Source: Agapanthus africanus (lineage: Eukaryota > Streptophyta > Magnoliopsida > Asparagales > Amaryllidaceae). Taken from it: a stretch of DNA of 64,000 nt. The notes beneath the pieces are model-generated. The model saw only the letters and a list, made by a program, of their open reading frames with translations, did not search any database and was not told the origin of the DNA. Both the position numbers and the translations under genes were made by a program. Within the stretch, counting starts at the first letter, position 1; every line of letters starts with the position of its first letter. The stretch lies in assembly GCA_030015575.1 (NCBI GenBank), contig JASDDO010000018.1, positions 377,823,908 through 377,887,907 of the forward strand, in the 5' to 3' direction. Shown piece by piece: positions 45,110 through 58,820 of the stretch.

Positions 45110-46159
45110 GGGTACTTAGACACCATTCTAAAGTAGTTTAGAATGGACGACTCCTGGCGTTTAAGTATACCCGGAGGTGATGGAGTTACCATCTCTAAAG
45201 AGATGTCTTCAATATTAATGAGGACATGGACTTGTTGAATGACATATCACTTGCTTAAATAATTGAGTCAATTATGTGATGTCATGTACCAAACCAGAAG
45301 TTGCTTTTGCACTTGTTGAGATATCAGAGATTCTGGTGACTAGATCTATATCGATAGACCTAAATTAGGGAAGTTTCCCAATTCGAGTACAAAGACACCA
45401 TTCTAAAAGTGTTTTATAATGGACGAATCCTGGCGTGGTAGTGTACCCGCCTGTGATGGAGTCATCTTCTCTAAAAAGATGTCTTTCAGACTGATAAGGA
45501 GAGGGACTCGCATTAATGACATATAATTTGCTCAGGCAATTGAGTTAATCATGCAATGTCTTGTACCAAACCAGATATTGATTCTGCACTTGCCATAGTA
45601 AGCAGATATTAATCCAATCCTTGAGAAACAAAAGGAAGCAGTTAAGAACATAAGAGAATGTTCTTGGTATATGGTAAAGACAGCCTCCTCCAGAAGGCTG
45701 TTATCAGTTCAGGCTTCTAAGATGACCTGGATGACAGAGTTGATGTCAGAGTTTTGAGTTTACCCTCTTTTGAGGAGCAGTATATTGGATAAGGTTCCAA
45801 TAGGGATACTAAGGTAGGTATGATGGAGGATGCTGGTTATGACTCAATGGAGAATACGACCCAAGAAGTTTGTTGGATAAAGTTGTTCATTTATGAACTT
45901 GGTCCCATCAAGTATCAAGAAAAATTCTTGAGGCGGGGTATTACTCAGTTCAGGAGATTGTTGATCTCCGTGAAGTTGAGATATAGAGAGATGAGATTGG
46001 AACATTGTTGCGGATCCACTCACTGAGGCTATTCTTGAACACGGATGTTTTACAAACGTACTTTGTGAAATTGATTAGTAGAGAAATTGGATATTCGGTA
46101 GCATACGGGATGTGAGTATACGATACAACAATAATTGGCCTTAAGTGCAAGTGGGAGAT
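45110..46159 (+). pseudogene. Decayed copia A polyprotein, last part and polypurine tract
   Basis: It resumes with GACACCATTCTAAAG, corresponding to the end of RT in the young copia, then RNase H remnants full of stops. It contains an internal duplication (see findings). It ends GTGCAAGTGGGAGAT (polypurine tract) right before the 3' LTR at 46160. Confidence 0.75.
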
Positions 46160-47814
46160 TGTTAGCTATAGTGCCTTCAAGGAAATTATTATAATTGCAG
46201 CTAGGCGATTATGATAATTGAAGGAGGACCTATACAGATAGAATAGTCTTACCTGAAATGATAATATACTATTTGGTTTGTCTTTATCATTGATGTGTAT
46301 ACGTTTTACTTGTTATTACGTGTCGCTAATACATAATGATGAAGGTTGTAGGATTCTTGCTTGACTACCAGTATTATGATGGCGATTATATACGTGAGAG
46401 CTGGGTAGTCCATAAGCATATCCTTAAATATCCTTCGTCAAGGGAGTATCGAGACTGGGTATCGATATTCCGGAGTAGACTAGTGTATACATTTCTAGAT
46501 CTCGACGAGGGACGGTGGCCGTTTTCACAAGCTATTGATGTTGTGTTACCTAAGATAGTATACAGGTGCTCACTGGAGGTAAGTGTACCGGATGGACTCG
46601 CCGCGAACTTCTAGATGGTATTATACCTATCGTCAGATAGAAGTTCTTTAATGACATGAGTACATGTTATTCTTTTGACCCGAGATCATCACTTATTTCA
46701 TATGAGTACCCACTGTACTGAGAATACTACCCTATCATGACTCAAAGGAGTCGTGCAAACAGGTTTTAGTTGGCTACAGTCCCGAGCTACATGGAGGCAG
46801 TAAGCGATTGTCAGGGATTCGTCTCTCCTTATATTAGAAGTCGATGTCGCGCTATGTTCGGTTGGCATCACCCTAAATTTGTGGCTACGGTGGATGAGAT
46901 TTACTTATAGGAGTTCAGTAGTTTCTCGGTTGGTGATGACCTTGACTCCGTAATGACTTATCGGTTTATTAGGGGTCTGACATTCTCTACCCCTAGACCC
47001 GGTATGCGATACTCTTAGAGGAAGTTACCAGACTGTACGGAGATTGTCACATTTAGGCTCAGTAGTGTATGAACGAACTTGATTTTCAACTTCCCTTTCA
47101 GCAGATACCTGGGTAGCTGTTGCGTAAAGCCAGTGCCGCTGTCGTGCTTGTGGTTTTGGATTTATCCAGTAAATAACTGCCAGCGTATTGTCGAGTCTTT
47201 AGAGTCCCACACAGAGGGTTTTCCCGGTTCAGGCGATATGATGCAAAGGCCGTATATTAATACGTACAGGGGTCTGATTAAATACGTGTACTTGCTACAT
47301 GGACTTTAATCGGACGGTTGATAATACTAGCAGGTTTAGGATTAAGCCGGATTAGTAAATCAAGTATTTATATATATATATATTATTCTAGTATTATTGT
47401 TCACTATTCATTTTCTCTCTCTTGGCTATTCGTATTTTTATACGGATATGCGTATATGTATTTCGATACATATACCAGATTGTATTCCGTATTTATACGG
47501 AATACTTCTATAAGGAGGACACCTCATTATTGATTTTCTTTTTAGAAAATCAATTGGAAATGAGGTGGAGGGTGATGTGGTTTTGGGTATGGTTGCGGAC
47601 ATGTAGAGAAGGATGGACTTTATTTTTATTATAAAATGGTTATGATATTTTATTTGATGGTAGAAAAATTATTATGAAACCATTCTCTCTTCATCCAACA
47701 CTTAGCTCACTTGTGTTATGGCTACTTCTTCATCTTCCTCCTCCTTCTTACTCATTGCCCTCCTGAGCATTAGTCTTAGAAAGAAAATGATAGTAGAAAA
47801 TTCCTATATCACCA
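46160..47814 (+). mobile_element. 3' LTR of copia A, first part
   Basis: It starts TGTTAGCTATAGTG and shares blocks with the young LTR (CGATATTCCGGAGTAGAC, TCTACCCCTAGACCCGG, GAGTCTTTAGAGTCCC). It is interrupted at 47815 by a solo LTR and probably resumes at 58821, where CTCCCTGTAAGAA (about 58873) matches the LTR end region. Confidence 0.7.
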
Positions 47815-49747
47815 TGTAAGTCCACGTTGCCCACCCTGGTGCTTGCGGGGAGGCGGAAACGGTATAAAAATCAGATTTTTATCGAACTAGGCAACATGGA
47901 CTATCAAAAGGAGGATCTTTGCTAAACAAAAACTAACTACAGAGCTAACTAGTTTTAGCTACATGGAAAAGAGGTTATACCTAGGGCTTTATGTCCTTCT
48001 CTCCTTGCTCCTTGCAGTGAAAGAAAGTAATCTCCTTTTCGCCTTCTCTAGTCGAAGAAGGATCCACCCGAGAGCCTCAACCTTTGGCTTCAACTTCAAG
48101 CTAGAAGTAACTAAGATGCTTGGAGTGCTAATCCTAGAACCTTAGAAAAGAGTAGAGAGTATTTTAGAGTGATTTATATCAAGCTCAAGTGTTTCTCAAC
48201 TCATGAGAGGGGAGAGCTAGAGAGAGAGGAAGAGGAGGAGAGAGAACTAATATGATAGAATGAAATGAAAAATGAACCATTCTCACATATATGTGTGAAT
48301 TATGAAATTAGATAATTAGCTAAGATAATTGTCATGGTTAATCAAGACTTGACCATTATCATTTCACATTAAATACAAATTGCAAGGATCAAAGAGCATC
48401 TTTCATATGGAATGATGATGGTCAACATGTCAACCTAGGTCAACAAGTCAAGTATGGTCAAATGGTCAACAACCCTAACCATGAACAATTATATTTAACT
48501 AATATCAATTAATCATAATTCTCACATAAGCATTAGGGTTAAGAAAACGACAATGGTCATTAACCCTAATCAAAGTCCTCTCCCTCTGTCTCAGTCAACT
48601 GTGCATACGCACCCGTATCCGTGATCCGAGGAACACGAATACAATGAGATAAAACCAATCCCAAATCATATACTAGGATCCGGCTTAAACCAAAGCCCGC
48701 TAGTATAAGCTATCCGGACAGCAAACGTGCATAAGTGCGCGGATGTGAACGAACCCTGACGCAAAACCATGCGACCTCTACTCATTTTGCCTAAAGGCGA
48801 ATAACTCTCTGTGTGGGACTCTAAAAACTCGACACTACGCTGGCGGTAGGTTTAACCACAGACCGCAAGCGGCACTAGCTGTACGTAACGGTCCCCAGGT
48901 AGGTGCCGATAAGAAGACTGACGAGGTGAACCCATCTGAACTCCTACTGAGCCTGAATGTGACAGTCTCCGTACAGTCCGGTCTGTTCGTCTGATACATC
49001 GCATGGAGGGCCTAGGGGGCGGTAAACGTCAGTCCCCTAATAGTGGTACAAGTCATGTCGGAGTGTAGCCCAGAACACCCTGAGATAACACTGGAAACCT
49101 ACCAGTATATCTCGCTTTCCCTGGCCAGGGACTACTTGTGTAATGGCTCTCCTGGACACAGCGTGACGTCAACCCCCAATACCGGGAGAGACGAATCCTG
49201 TCTAACCGTCACTGCCTCCAAGTGCTTCGGGACTGCACCCAACTACTACCTGTTTGCACGACTCCTTTGAGCCCTGGTAGGGTAGTAATCAAAGTACAGT
49301 GGGAATACACTCGAGGCGAAGTGACAGTGTCAAGTCAGCGGACTAAGCTGTACTCATGTCACCTGGGAACTGATAACTGACGATAGGTATAATACCAACC
49401 AACAGTTCCCGACGAGTCCTGTCCAGTGTACTCGTAACCTAACGAGCACCCGCATACTATCTCAAGTATGACGTACTGACGGCTGTGGGACAGACCGTCT
49501 CCCGTGCTGGGATGAGAAGCGCATATGCTAGTCTACTCCAGAGTATCGATGCCCTATCTCGATAATTCCACGACCAGGGACGTGTAAATAAGGATGTGCT
49601 TATAGATTACCCAGCCCCCACGAGTGTGACTGCCATCACAACGCTGGTAATCAAGCAAAGATCCTAAGGGCTCCACTAATGCGTATATGTGATATAATAA
49701 AAGAAACACATGTACACATTAAAGCAGAGACAAACCAAGTAGCATAC
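47815..49747 (-). mobile_element. Solo copia LTR, minus strand, main part
   Basis: Reverse complement of a young-copia-type LTR: TGTAAGTCCACGTTG and GGGGAGGCGGAAACGG at its left correspond to the LTR end. It is split by copia C near its start; the remaining 110 bp are at 58706-58815. CACCA duplications at 47810-47814 and 58816-58820 and the absence of internal sequence show a solo LTR. Confidence 0.88.
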
Positions 49748-50774
49748 TGTTAGTTATATGTATGCCCTAGAGGCCATTACTGTACATTGGATGTATATTG
49801 TAGTGGATGCTGGGACATATATAGGGAGGACTTTCTTGTTCGACATGATAGTATGCTATCTGGTTACCGTTTACCTTAACGTGTATGCTGATTGTCTCTC
49901 TGTTACATGTTGGTAAAGCCCTTAGGATCTGTACTTGACTACCTGGACTATGATGCGGATCATACTAGTGGGGACATGGTAGTCCATAAGTACATCCTTC
50001 AAAGTCCCTAGTCGTGGGTGTATCGAGACGGGGCATCGATATACCAGAGTAGACTAACGTGTACCTTCTCGACCCATACAGATGGGCGATGGATGATCCC
50101 ATATCCATTGGTGTTTGACATCGGAGATGATATACGGGTGCTCAGTAGAGACTGGGTACACTGGACGGACTCGCCGAGAACTCCCAGATGGTATTATACC
50201 TCACGTCAGATGGCAGTTCTCTGGTGACACTGGTACAGAGTAGTCTGTTGACCCGAGATCGTCATAGAGTCTTGTGTGGTTCCTACTGTGCTTTGATTTC
50301 CATCTTACCACGTCCAAGAGGGCGTGCAAAACGGTGGTTTTTGGGTACAGTCCCGAGTCACATGGAGGCAATGAGCGATAGGAAGGGATTCGTCTCTCCC
50401 GGTATAGGGGGTTGATGTTGCGCTGTGTTCGATTGGCTATAACAGGAAATCCCAGGCCAGGGTTGCTGAGATTTACTGGTAAGTGTTGCCAGTAGTTTCT
50501 CGAACAGTTATAGACCTCATATCGACACGACTTATCGAGCTATTGGGGTCTGACGTTTACCACCCCTAGGCGAGATATGCGACATATCAGACGATCAGAC
50601 CGGACTGTACGGTAGTGTTACTGGTCGGATTCACTGGAGTGTGAGCGGGCTTGCTCGTCGATCTTCAGATCGCTCAATACCCGGGTGGCCGTTACGTTTA
50701 GCAGACCGCTTGCGGCTTGTGGGTGTTTGATATGATCATCACCTGCTGCCGGTGTATTGACGAGTCTTTAGAGC

Positions 50775-51155
50775 CTAGCTAGAGCCTTAGGCGAAGCGTA
50801 GACGGAATTTGAAGTCTGAACGACCCAAAACCGAAACCCAAAATATGCTCTCTGTACTTTTTTGAAAACAGTGGATTTTTCCAAATTAAAAATTGCTAAA
50901 AAATTCAGCAGGGAAAAATAAGAATTACGGTGCAAAAAGTTTCTGGTAATACAGAGATAGATATGATTTTGTATATCAGGTTCGGTATCTAATAACATTC
51001 GTTCAGAATCAATGTATTGGTAATACAGGGTGACAGTGACCGACAGACTTGGCTGCAACACTTGCCCCGTTTTCTGCCTCATGAAACTTATCACCCGTTC
51101 TCAGTTCTCTACCTTTCTGTAGCCCTATGTAACAAATTATTTATCTGGGATGGGA
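50775..51155. other. Rearranged filler in copia C, includes inverted protease-region copy
   Basis: From about 50940 to 51153 it is the reverse complement of about 53764-53985 in the same element. The part before may be inverted leader sequence (unresolved). LTR end and primer site are missing here. Confidence 0.7.
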
Positions 51156-53500
51156 TACAATAATTGGAATTCGCAAAAGTTATGTGATAACTGAATGAAT
51201 GTTATAAACATAGCAGTTTAGTCTCACTTGATCGGTTGCCACGGAATTTTGATGTGATCAAAAGTCCGTCGCAATCACGTAGCGTACGCGGATACTCTCC
51301 GGGTAAACTTAATAGACAGCCTCACTCCATAGCCCCGACCAAGTGACTGTAGGAGAACCCCATCGCCGAAAGCATCCGTCCGGGTGCTCACGGCAGCGGT
51401 GTTCCGCCTTGGTGCACTTCGTCGACGGCATCGTGGGTACGGCCGTCTACTGAAGTTTGCGACGAGCATTCGATCAGGATGTCGGGAATCTTGTTGAATT
51501 ACCCGACTTGATATTGAAAAGTGTTTTCGATAATGAGACTAAAATGCGGGGTTTATAATTGTTGGGCATGTGATGTCTAAGGAATTCATTTGATTAGGCA
51601 TGCGATGTCTATGCAGGTTGCGGATTCCAACTGTTGTAGTTTTACACTTTCTTTTCTGTGACCGTAAGTGTAATATGTGATATCGCCGGTTTCGTTGCTA
51701 TATGTCAACGACAATTGGGATGCGCATATTTACTTACGTTGATGACATGTGATGTTATGTGTTGCTGGATATGTTATATTGGATCGTCGTGTTTGAATAG
51801 CCGGGGGTTTTTATGTGAGATGAGTGTTTTTCATTTTCATTCATGTAAAAACTTGTATGTAATATTCTTTTATTGGGGCACTTCCAGATAGCGGAAGTTG
51901 TCACCTGTTGTATATTATTTACTTTTCCGCACTAGAATAGACCCAAGGAGGAGGGCACAAGTAACCGGGTTCTGGAGTCCAGAGGGAGACCAACTCGAGG
52001 AGTCGAGTCCGGGTCTCCTAACTCTAGAATTGGTAGGGTTGCTTGCCGCTCTCGTAGGGGTCTAGGGGTGTGGGTTTGGCTATTCATCACGACCGTGGAA
52101 TCCGTGTTTTATACTGGCTCGTATTGAAAACACGGACGTCCTAGTATATCTAATATTTCATATGACTCTTCTGCTGCGATATCTGTGATGTGATCATGTG
52201 ATGTTCTGTGATAGATACATATATAGTATATATGATATATTATATAGACGTTACTTATGTTTTACACCCGCGCTAGCCCTGCCCCGCTCTGCCGTTAGTT
52301 ACCTAACCTAACGGTGCACGAGGGGACATCGAGGCGAATGCGGATGGCATAAGCGTACGTCGTATTTATCTGTGATGTTTAGGTAATTAATTGATGGGAC
52401 TTCATTAATGTGATTAATGAATTAAAAGAAACCTAAGATGTTGTAGAATCGAATTTCAAAATAAAACAGGTAGCTACAGTTCTTGCTTTGCACAGCGGTA
52501 TATGTGATATATCCTGCACCTTATTCGATAAGGAAAGGACCGAGATCCCTTCACCGGGAGTGACTCCTTTAGCAATAACTGGTTGATGCTACGCCCTCGG
52601 TTTGTCTTTTGAATGCTTTTAAGTGTTTTTGCTTTGCACAGTGATATATGTGATATATCCCGCACCTCATTCGACGAGGAAAGGACCGACGATCCCTTCA
52701 CCGGGAGTGACTCCTTTAGCAAAACTAGAAAAGCCTCAAAAACACTCCATTTCAAAATTCATTCGATCCTACAACGATATCAAGTTCATTACGCAATAGG
52801 TTTTCAGAAAAACCTGTCGTAGCCCTCCGTCATTTCAGATAAGTAGTAGTTAGTATTCGTGCTACGTTTGTTGGCCTGCGTCAAGGCGTAGTGTGCGGTA
52901 GCTAACTGGTGCTTATCTGCATAAGCATATGATGTGATTGGATTAGGGTAGTCGTGCGACTTTGTTGGCCTGCGTCAAGGGTCGTGCGGGTGGGTTTAAT
53001 TCAATCAGGAAATGACGGGTTGAACTTGACTAGCGGACTATGGTTTGTTGGCCTGCGTCAAGGTCATAGGACGCTAGGGGCAAAATATTATCGGGAATTT
53101 CAAGTGTTGAAATTTGCAATGAGATTGCATACCTTCTATGAGATAGTTGGATCCCGATACCCGCTGCGAGTAAGTGTTACTCCTGGGAGAGTTTTATACA
53201 TTACAATTAGCCGATCAAGTAGGTGTCTAGAAAGGTGTCAACGAGGTTACGCCTCTGGGAAAACGAGGTTTACTGTAATTAGGTTCGTGCGAAAGCACGG
53301 GGGACCTCCCTCAAAGTACCGACACTGGCCTGGCTGAAAGATTGGCGAACTTGTAGTGTGTAATTAATCCCGGCTAGTCTTTCCTTTTAGGGTTTGAAGG
53401 AAGATTTGATAAAAAGCAGTGGGAGCCATCCTGATTAGATAAAATAATAACCAATCTATTCTTGACAGAGCGCACGCTGAGTGTTTTCTTCTCTCTCTCT
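51156..53500 (+). other. Leader of copia C
   Basis: Homologous to the young copia leader from about 51770 on. Three GGCCTGCGTCAAGG motifs are at about 52872, 52964 and 53050. A segment with GCTTTGCACAG...TTCACCGGGAGTGACTCC is tandemly duplicated (about 52485-52590 and 52627-52725). No gene. Confidence 0.75.
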
Positions 53501-56305
53501 CCAGGTAGCGACCATATCACGCCTTAATCAAGATAATAATACAGAATATTGACCGAACCCGCTTGTTATACTGAGCTGGGGAACGTTGGTCCCGCTCCAA
53601 CTTATAATTGTTATAAGACAGAGCAGGAAATTGGGGAATACCAGATTTCCCGTGCCGCCCAAACGAGGAGAGTGCATGATGATGCATCATCTTCGGGTGT
53701 GTTCATTACAAAGAGCTGTTTCTCAGTATACTTTACGTCCTGGGTATATGATACCAGATCAGGATCCCAGATATATAATTTGTTACATAGGGCTACAGAA
53801 AGGTAGAGAACTGAGAACGGGTGATAAGTTTCATGAGGTAGAAAACGGGGCAAGTGTTGCAGCCAAGTCTGTCGGTCACTGTCACCCTGTATTACCAATA
53901 CATTGATTCTGAACGAATGTTATTAGATACCGAACCTGATATACAAAATCATATCTATCTCTTTATTAGTAAAGAAATGATAAAATTTTGTATTGTTGGA
54001 TAATGTTTTGAACATTTCCTATATCAAAAGTTGATCGGTTCAGGCACGTTATCTAAAAGCATTAATGTTCTAAATCAAACTACAGTTCTTCGTATACTGA
54101 ACACACACAAGAGGAAGAGTTCAGAAATGAAAGAATCCTTCTTGAGGCATTGTAGACTAGATCAGATCAATGCGACCCGACTGGCTGAAGTTACATTTAG
54201 ATGCATATTTAAATCAGTTTGAATTTACATCTTGTGAAACTCGCCAGTCATGTCACAAAGATAAGATGATCATAGCTCCGTTTACTGGAAACAGAGAAAG
54301 AGTTACTGAACTCTTGGGATGATACATGTTGATGTATGTTAGGTCCCCTGTCTACACATGCCAAGACTGGTTCTTTATACTTCATTACGTTCTCTGATGA
54401 TCTCTCAAGATTCAGACCTATGTTCCTGTTGAAACACAAGTCCGAACCTTTTGAGATATTCACAGAATATAAGCGAGAAGTAGAGAACCAAAATACGGGT
54501 ATAAGTATTATGTCCTATGATGAGATCAGGGAGGAGAATACTTGTGCATGGAATTCCTGGAATATTCTAAAGGAGAATGAGATTCTCTCTCAGCATTACT
54601 CCTCCGTATACACCATTGCACGATGGTATATCGGGGCGGAGCTATCTCACCCTATATGATAAGGTATGCTCTATGATGAGTACTACTGAGTTACCTGTTT
54701 CCTTTTTGGGAGATATGCGCTTGAGAAGCTGCATACCTATTGAATAGGGTTCGAATCAAATCAGTTGCCTACCACTTCATATGTGATATGGAAAGGGAAG
54801 AGCCCATATCTTAAGTTAGTTAAGATTTGGGGTTGCCCGGCCTATGTCTGAAAAGCAAAATCCGGACAAGCTCGAGGCAAGGTTAGTTATGTAGAACTGG
54901 AAAGGTTCCAGCTATACAATCTACAGCCGATGATTTGATGGAACCAAAGGATTCAATAGTTACCAACGAACCTCAGCCTCTCCGCCGATCTAGTATGGTT
55001 CCTCACCCACCTGAGAGATACTTCTGTTTCTCTATGACAGTGGGAGCGAGGATTGCATCATGAGATGATGACCCAACTAGCTTCGAGCTGGCCATCAGGA
55101 GTAAGACTCTGTAAGAATGGCTGGATGCTTAGCGATCTGAGATGGAATCCTTATACACCAACAAAGTATGGACTTTGGTTGCTATATCTGGAGGGTTAAA
55201 TCCCCTTCAGGAGCAAGTATATCTTGAGAAGATTACTTGGTGTACATGGAAAAGTTGAGACTTTCAAAGCTAGACTTGTTAAAGGTTTTCGTCATCAACC
55301 AGGCGTGGATGAAGATGAAACCTTTTCTAAGTAGCTATGCTTAAGTCCATCCAGATCCTACTTGTCACGGCTACATACCATGACTACGATATCTGGTGGT
55401 TGGGTGTCATGACTGCTTTTCTAAATGACGTTTTAGAAGAGTGCGTCTATAAGTACACAGCCAGAGGGCTTCGTAGACAGTGGGAGCAGCGGAAACGTGT
55501 GCAAGATGCTTTATAGGATTAAAGCAGGCATCGCGGAGTTGGAACATCTGTTTTGATGAAGTAGTCAAAGAGTTTGACATCATCAAAATGGTAGATGAAC
55601 CTTGTATATACAAAAAGGTTGTAGGGAGTATGGTAATGATCCTCGTAGAGTACGTGGATGACATACTCTTGATAGGGAAGGAGTTTCCTATGCTACGCTC
55701 GATCAATATCCGCATATCACAATGATTCTCCACAAAGGATCAAAGTGATACCTACTAAATCCTGGATTTTGGATCTATGAGATAGATTTAAATGGATGTT
55801 ACAATTCTCACTAGATGTAGTGAGATGGTATCAATTGACCCTGGGGAGAATCACTGGAAGTGTTCCAGCGTGATAAAGACGACTGCATGTCAGTCGCAGG
55901 CATTGTCTTAATCCTCAGTAGAGGGACGGTATGTTGGAAGAGTTCCGAGCTAAATACCGTGACATACTAGACGATAAAGGCAGGATACATCGCTACTTAA
56001 GATGCTACCAAAGAGGCTGTTTGGGTGTATATTGGTTCATGAGATGAACTACGTTCCTACCATTGTGTGACAATGGAGTTGTGGCTTATGCCAAGGAACG
56101 CCCGTCCCATCAGTGATCCAGACATATTCTAAGGCAGTATCACTTGATCATGGAGATGATTGATCTCCAGGGTGATCGAGGTTTGGAGAGTAGACTCAGA
56201 GGACAACACAGCGGATCCACTCACAAAGGCCTGTTCCCAGAGAGAGACTTTTATGGGATGGTTGAGTATGAGATACTACAACCACTGCTACAGATGGCCC
56301 TAGTG
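53501..56305 (+). pseudogene. Decayed copia C polyprotein
   Basis: The Gag domain is gone; sequence starts near the zinc-knuckle/protease junction (SCFSVYFTSWVYDT at about 53713). Integrase pieces follow (about 54100-54660), then RT pieces (about 55130-55725) where EYVDDILLIG is still readable, then RNase H pieces (about 55860-56260). There are many frameshifts and stops. Confidence 0.85.
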
Positions 56306-56317
56306 CAAGTGGGAGAT

Positions 56318-58700
56318 TGTTAGTTATATGTATGCCCTAGAGACCATTACTGTACATTGGATGTATATTGTAGTGGATGCTGGGACATATATAGGGAGGA
56401 CTTTCTTGCTCGACATGATAGTATGCTATCTGGTTACCCTTTACCTTAACGTGTATGCTGATTGTCTCTCTGTTACATGTTGGTAAAGCCCTTAGGATCT
56501 GTACTTGACTACCTGGACTATGATGCAGATCATACTAGTGGGGACATGGTAGTCCATAAGTACATCCTTCAAAGTCCCTAGTCGTGGGTGTATCGAGACG
56601 GGGCATCGATATACCAGAGTAGACTAGCGTGTACCTTCTCGACCCATACAGATAGGCGATGGATGATCCCATATCCATTGGTGTTTGACATCGGAGATGA
56701 TATACGGGTGCTCAGTAGAGACTGGGTACACTGGACGGACTCGCCGAGAACTCCCAGATGGTATTATACCTTACGTCAGATGGCAGTTCTCTGGTGACAC
56801 TGTTACAGAGTAGTCTGTTGACCCGAGATCGTCATAGAGTCTTGTGTGGTTCCCACTGTGCTTTGATTTCCATCTTACCACGTCCAAGAGGGCGTGCAAA
56901 ACGGTGGTTTTTGGGTACAGTCCCGAGTCACATGGAGGCAATGAGCGATAGGAGGGGATTCGTCTCTCCCGGTATAGGGGGTTGATGTTGCGCTGTGTTC
57001 GATTGGCTATAACAGGAAATCCCTGGCCAGGGTTGCTGAGATTTACTGGTAAGTGTTGCCAGTAGTTTCTCGAACAGTTATAGACCTCATATCGACATGA
57101 CTTATCGAGCTATTAGGGTCTGACGTTTACCACCCCTAGGCGAGATATGCGACATATCAGACGATCAGACCGGACTGTACGGTAGTGTTACTGGTCGGAT
57201 TCACTGGAGTGTGAGCGGGCTTGCTCGTCGATCTTCAGATCGCTAAATACCCGGGTGGCCGTTACGTTTAGCAGACCGCTTGCGGCTTGTGGGTGTTTGA
57301 TATGATCATCACCTGCTGCCGGCGTATTGACGAGTCTTTAGAGTCCTACACAGAGGTTTCCTGGCTCAAGCGAAACGAAATAGGAGCACATATGAGATAT
57401 GTGCGGGACCGAGAATAATGCGAGTATGTGATACTGTATTCGATTCTCGCGATTTGTGACATTGATCGGTTATATGCGATATAGCCGGGTTATCGGATCA
57501 AGTGTTGATTCGATAAGTTGTTACTGTTGATATTAGTCGGTTATATGCGATATGACCGGATCGTTAAATCAAGTGTTGATTTAATGATTTAATGCATAAT
57601 AATATATTTGATATATTACTTTGCATTAACTAGTATTGGTTCACTTTAAATGGATTTTCTCACTTGAAGTTCACATGTTGTATATGTGATATACTTTTGT
57701 GCATTTGATTGTATCATGTTTGATGATACATGTTTACTTGAGTTTGTGTGAAGATTAAACCATGGTTATTTAAATGGTTATTTAAATGGTTAAGCATGAG
57801 ATAAGAATGGTGGACAAAGTCAAAGGTAGAGAACTGAGAACGGGTGATAAGTTTCATGAGGCAGAAAACAGGGCAAGTGTTGCAGCCAAGTCTGTCGGTC
57901 ACTGTCAACCTGTATTACCAATACATTGATTCTGAACGAATGTTATTAGATACCGAACCTGATATACATTCATTTATTTATTTATTTTCTTTTTGGAAAA
58001 AGAAATGAGAAGAATGGTGGCTTTCTTTGTTTGTAGTTGAAGATTCATGAACCTTTGACTTTGTCCACCATTCTTATCTCATGCTTAACCTAACCATTTG
58101 ATTTAACCCTAGTTTAATCTCTACACTTGACCATGGTTTAGATTATGATAAGTTTTGATTTTTCTTTTCATTTTTTAAATTAATCTTATCATAACAATTT
58201 CCTTCTTCTTCTTCATTCTTTAAGTGAAGAAAGCTTGCCCCATCAATGGCAAGTGATGGAAATGAGTGAGAAATCCAATTCTAAAGTCTACCCACTTCCT
58301 ATTTCTTCATCCTCTACCTCTTGCCAAGTAGTAGAGTGTGTTTCCTTCACAAGTTTCATGACTTGGTGAAGGTGGAGCTTGATTCATCGATGCCTCGACG
58401 TAGATCATCTTCGGCTTGGACATCGACGACCTAGCCCGCCCATTCTCCGACGAAGACGACGCTAGAGCCCGGATTCCTTTTGGACAGCGGAGACGACTTC
58501 GTTGCGGAGCTATGGAGGTGGAGCACCGGATCTACAAAGGTTGTATTTCCGTATTCTCATTAGTTAATTTGTTAACTAGTTCTTTTTCGCCTAGACATCT
58601 AGTTATCGATCCGTAGTCGGGTCTCTCGGCACCGTTAAAATTTTAATTTGGCATGGTTGATGCCTTGTGAGACCTCATTAGGGTGCCTAGGAACCCTACA
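56318..58700 (+). mobile_element. 3' LTR of copia C
   Basis: It matches 49748-50774 for its first 1027 bases. It contains at about 57824-57967 a plus-strand copy of the protease-region segment 53810-53950, which does not belong in an LTR. It ends CCCTACA. Confidence 0.85.
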
Positions 58701-58705
58701 CATAC

Positions 58706-58815
58706 TACCATTTCGAGCAAGATTGTATATACAACTGTGAATATCCCAAGCTTCCATCAAGTAATATACATACTAGTATGATACAGTAATGGCCTCTAGG
58801 GCATATACACTAACA
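58706..58815 (-). mobile_element. Solo copia LTR, remaining 110 bp
   Basis: Reverse complement of the LTR start (TAACA tip at 58815, then CCTCTAGGGCATATACAC). It joins to 49747 once copia C and one CATAC are removed. CACCA follows at 58816. Confidence 0.88.
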
Positions 58816-58820
58816 CACCA

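Larger units (their letters stand above)
49748..58700 (+). mobile_element. Copia C, coding-dead copia element
   Basis: The 5' LTR 49748-50774 is truncated; the 3' LTR is 56318-58700 (2383 bp), starting TGTTAGTT and ending CCCTACA. CATAC duplications are at 49743-49747 and 58701-58705. The polypurine tract AAGTGGGAGA precedes 56318. No primer-binding site was found, and the region after 50774 is rearranged. The coding region is full of stops with gag mostly deleted, yet the shared LTR part differs at only about 15 positions in roughly 1030. Confidence 0.85.
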
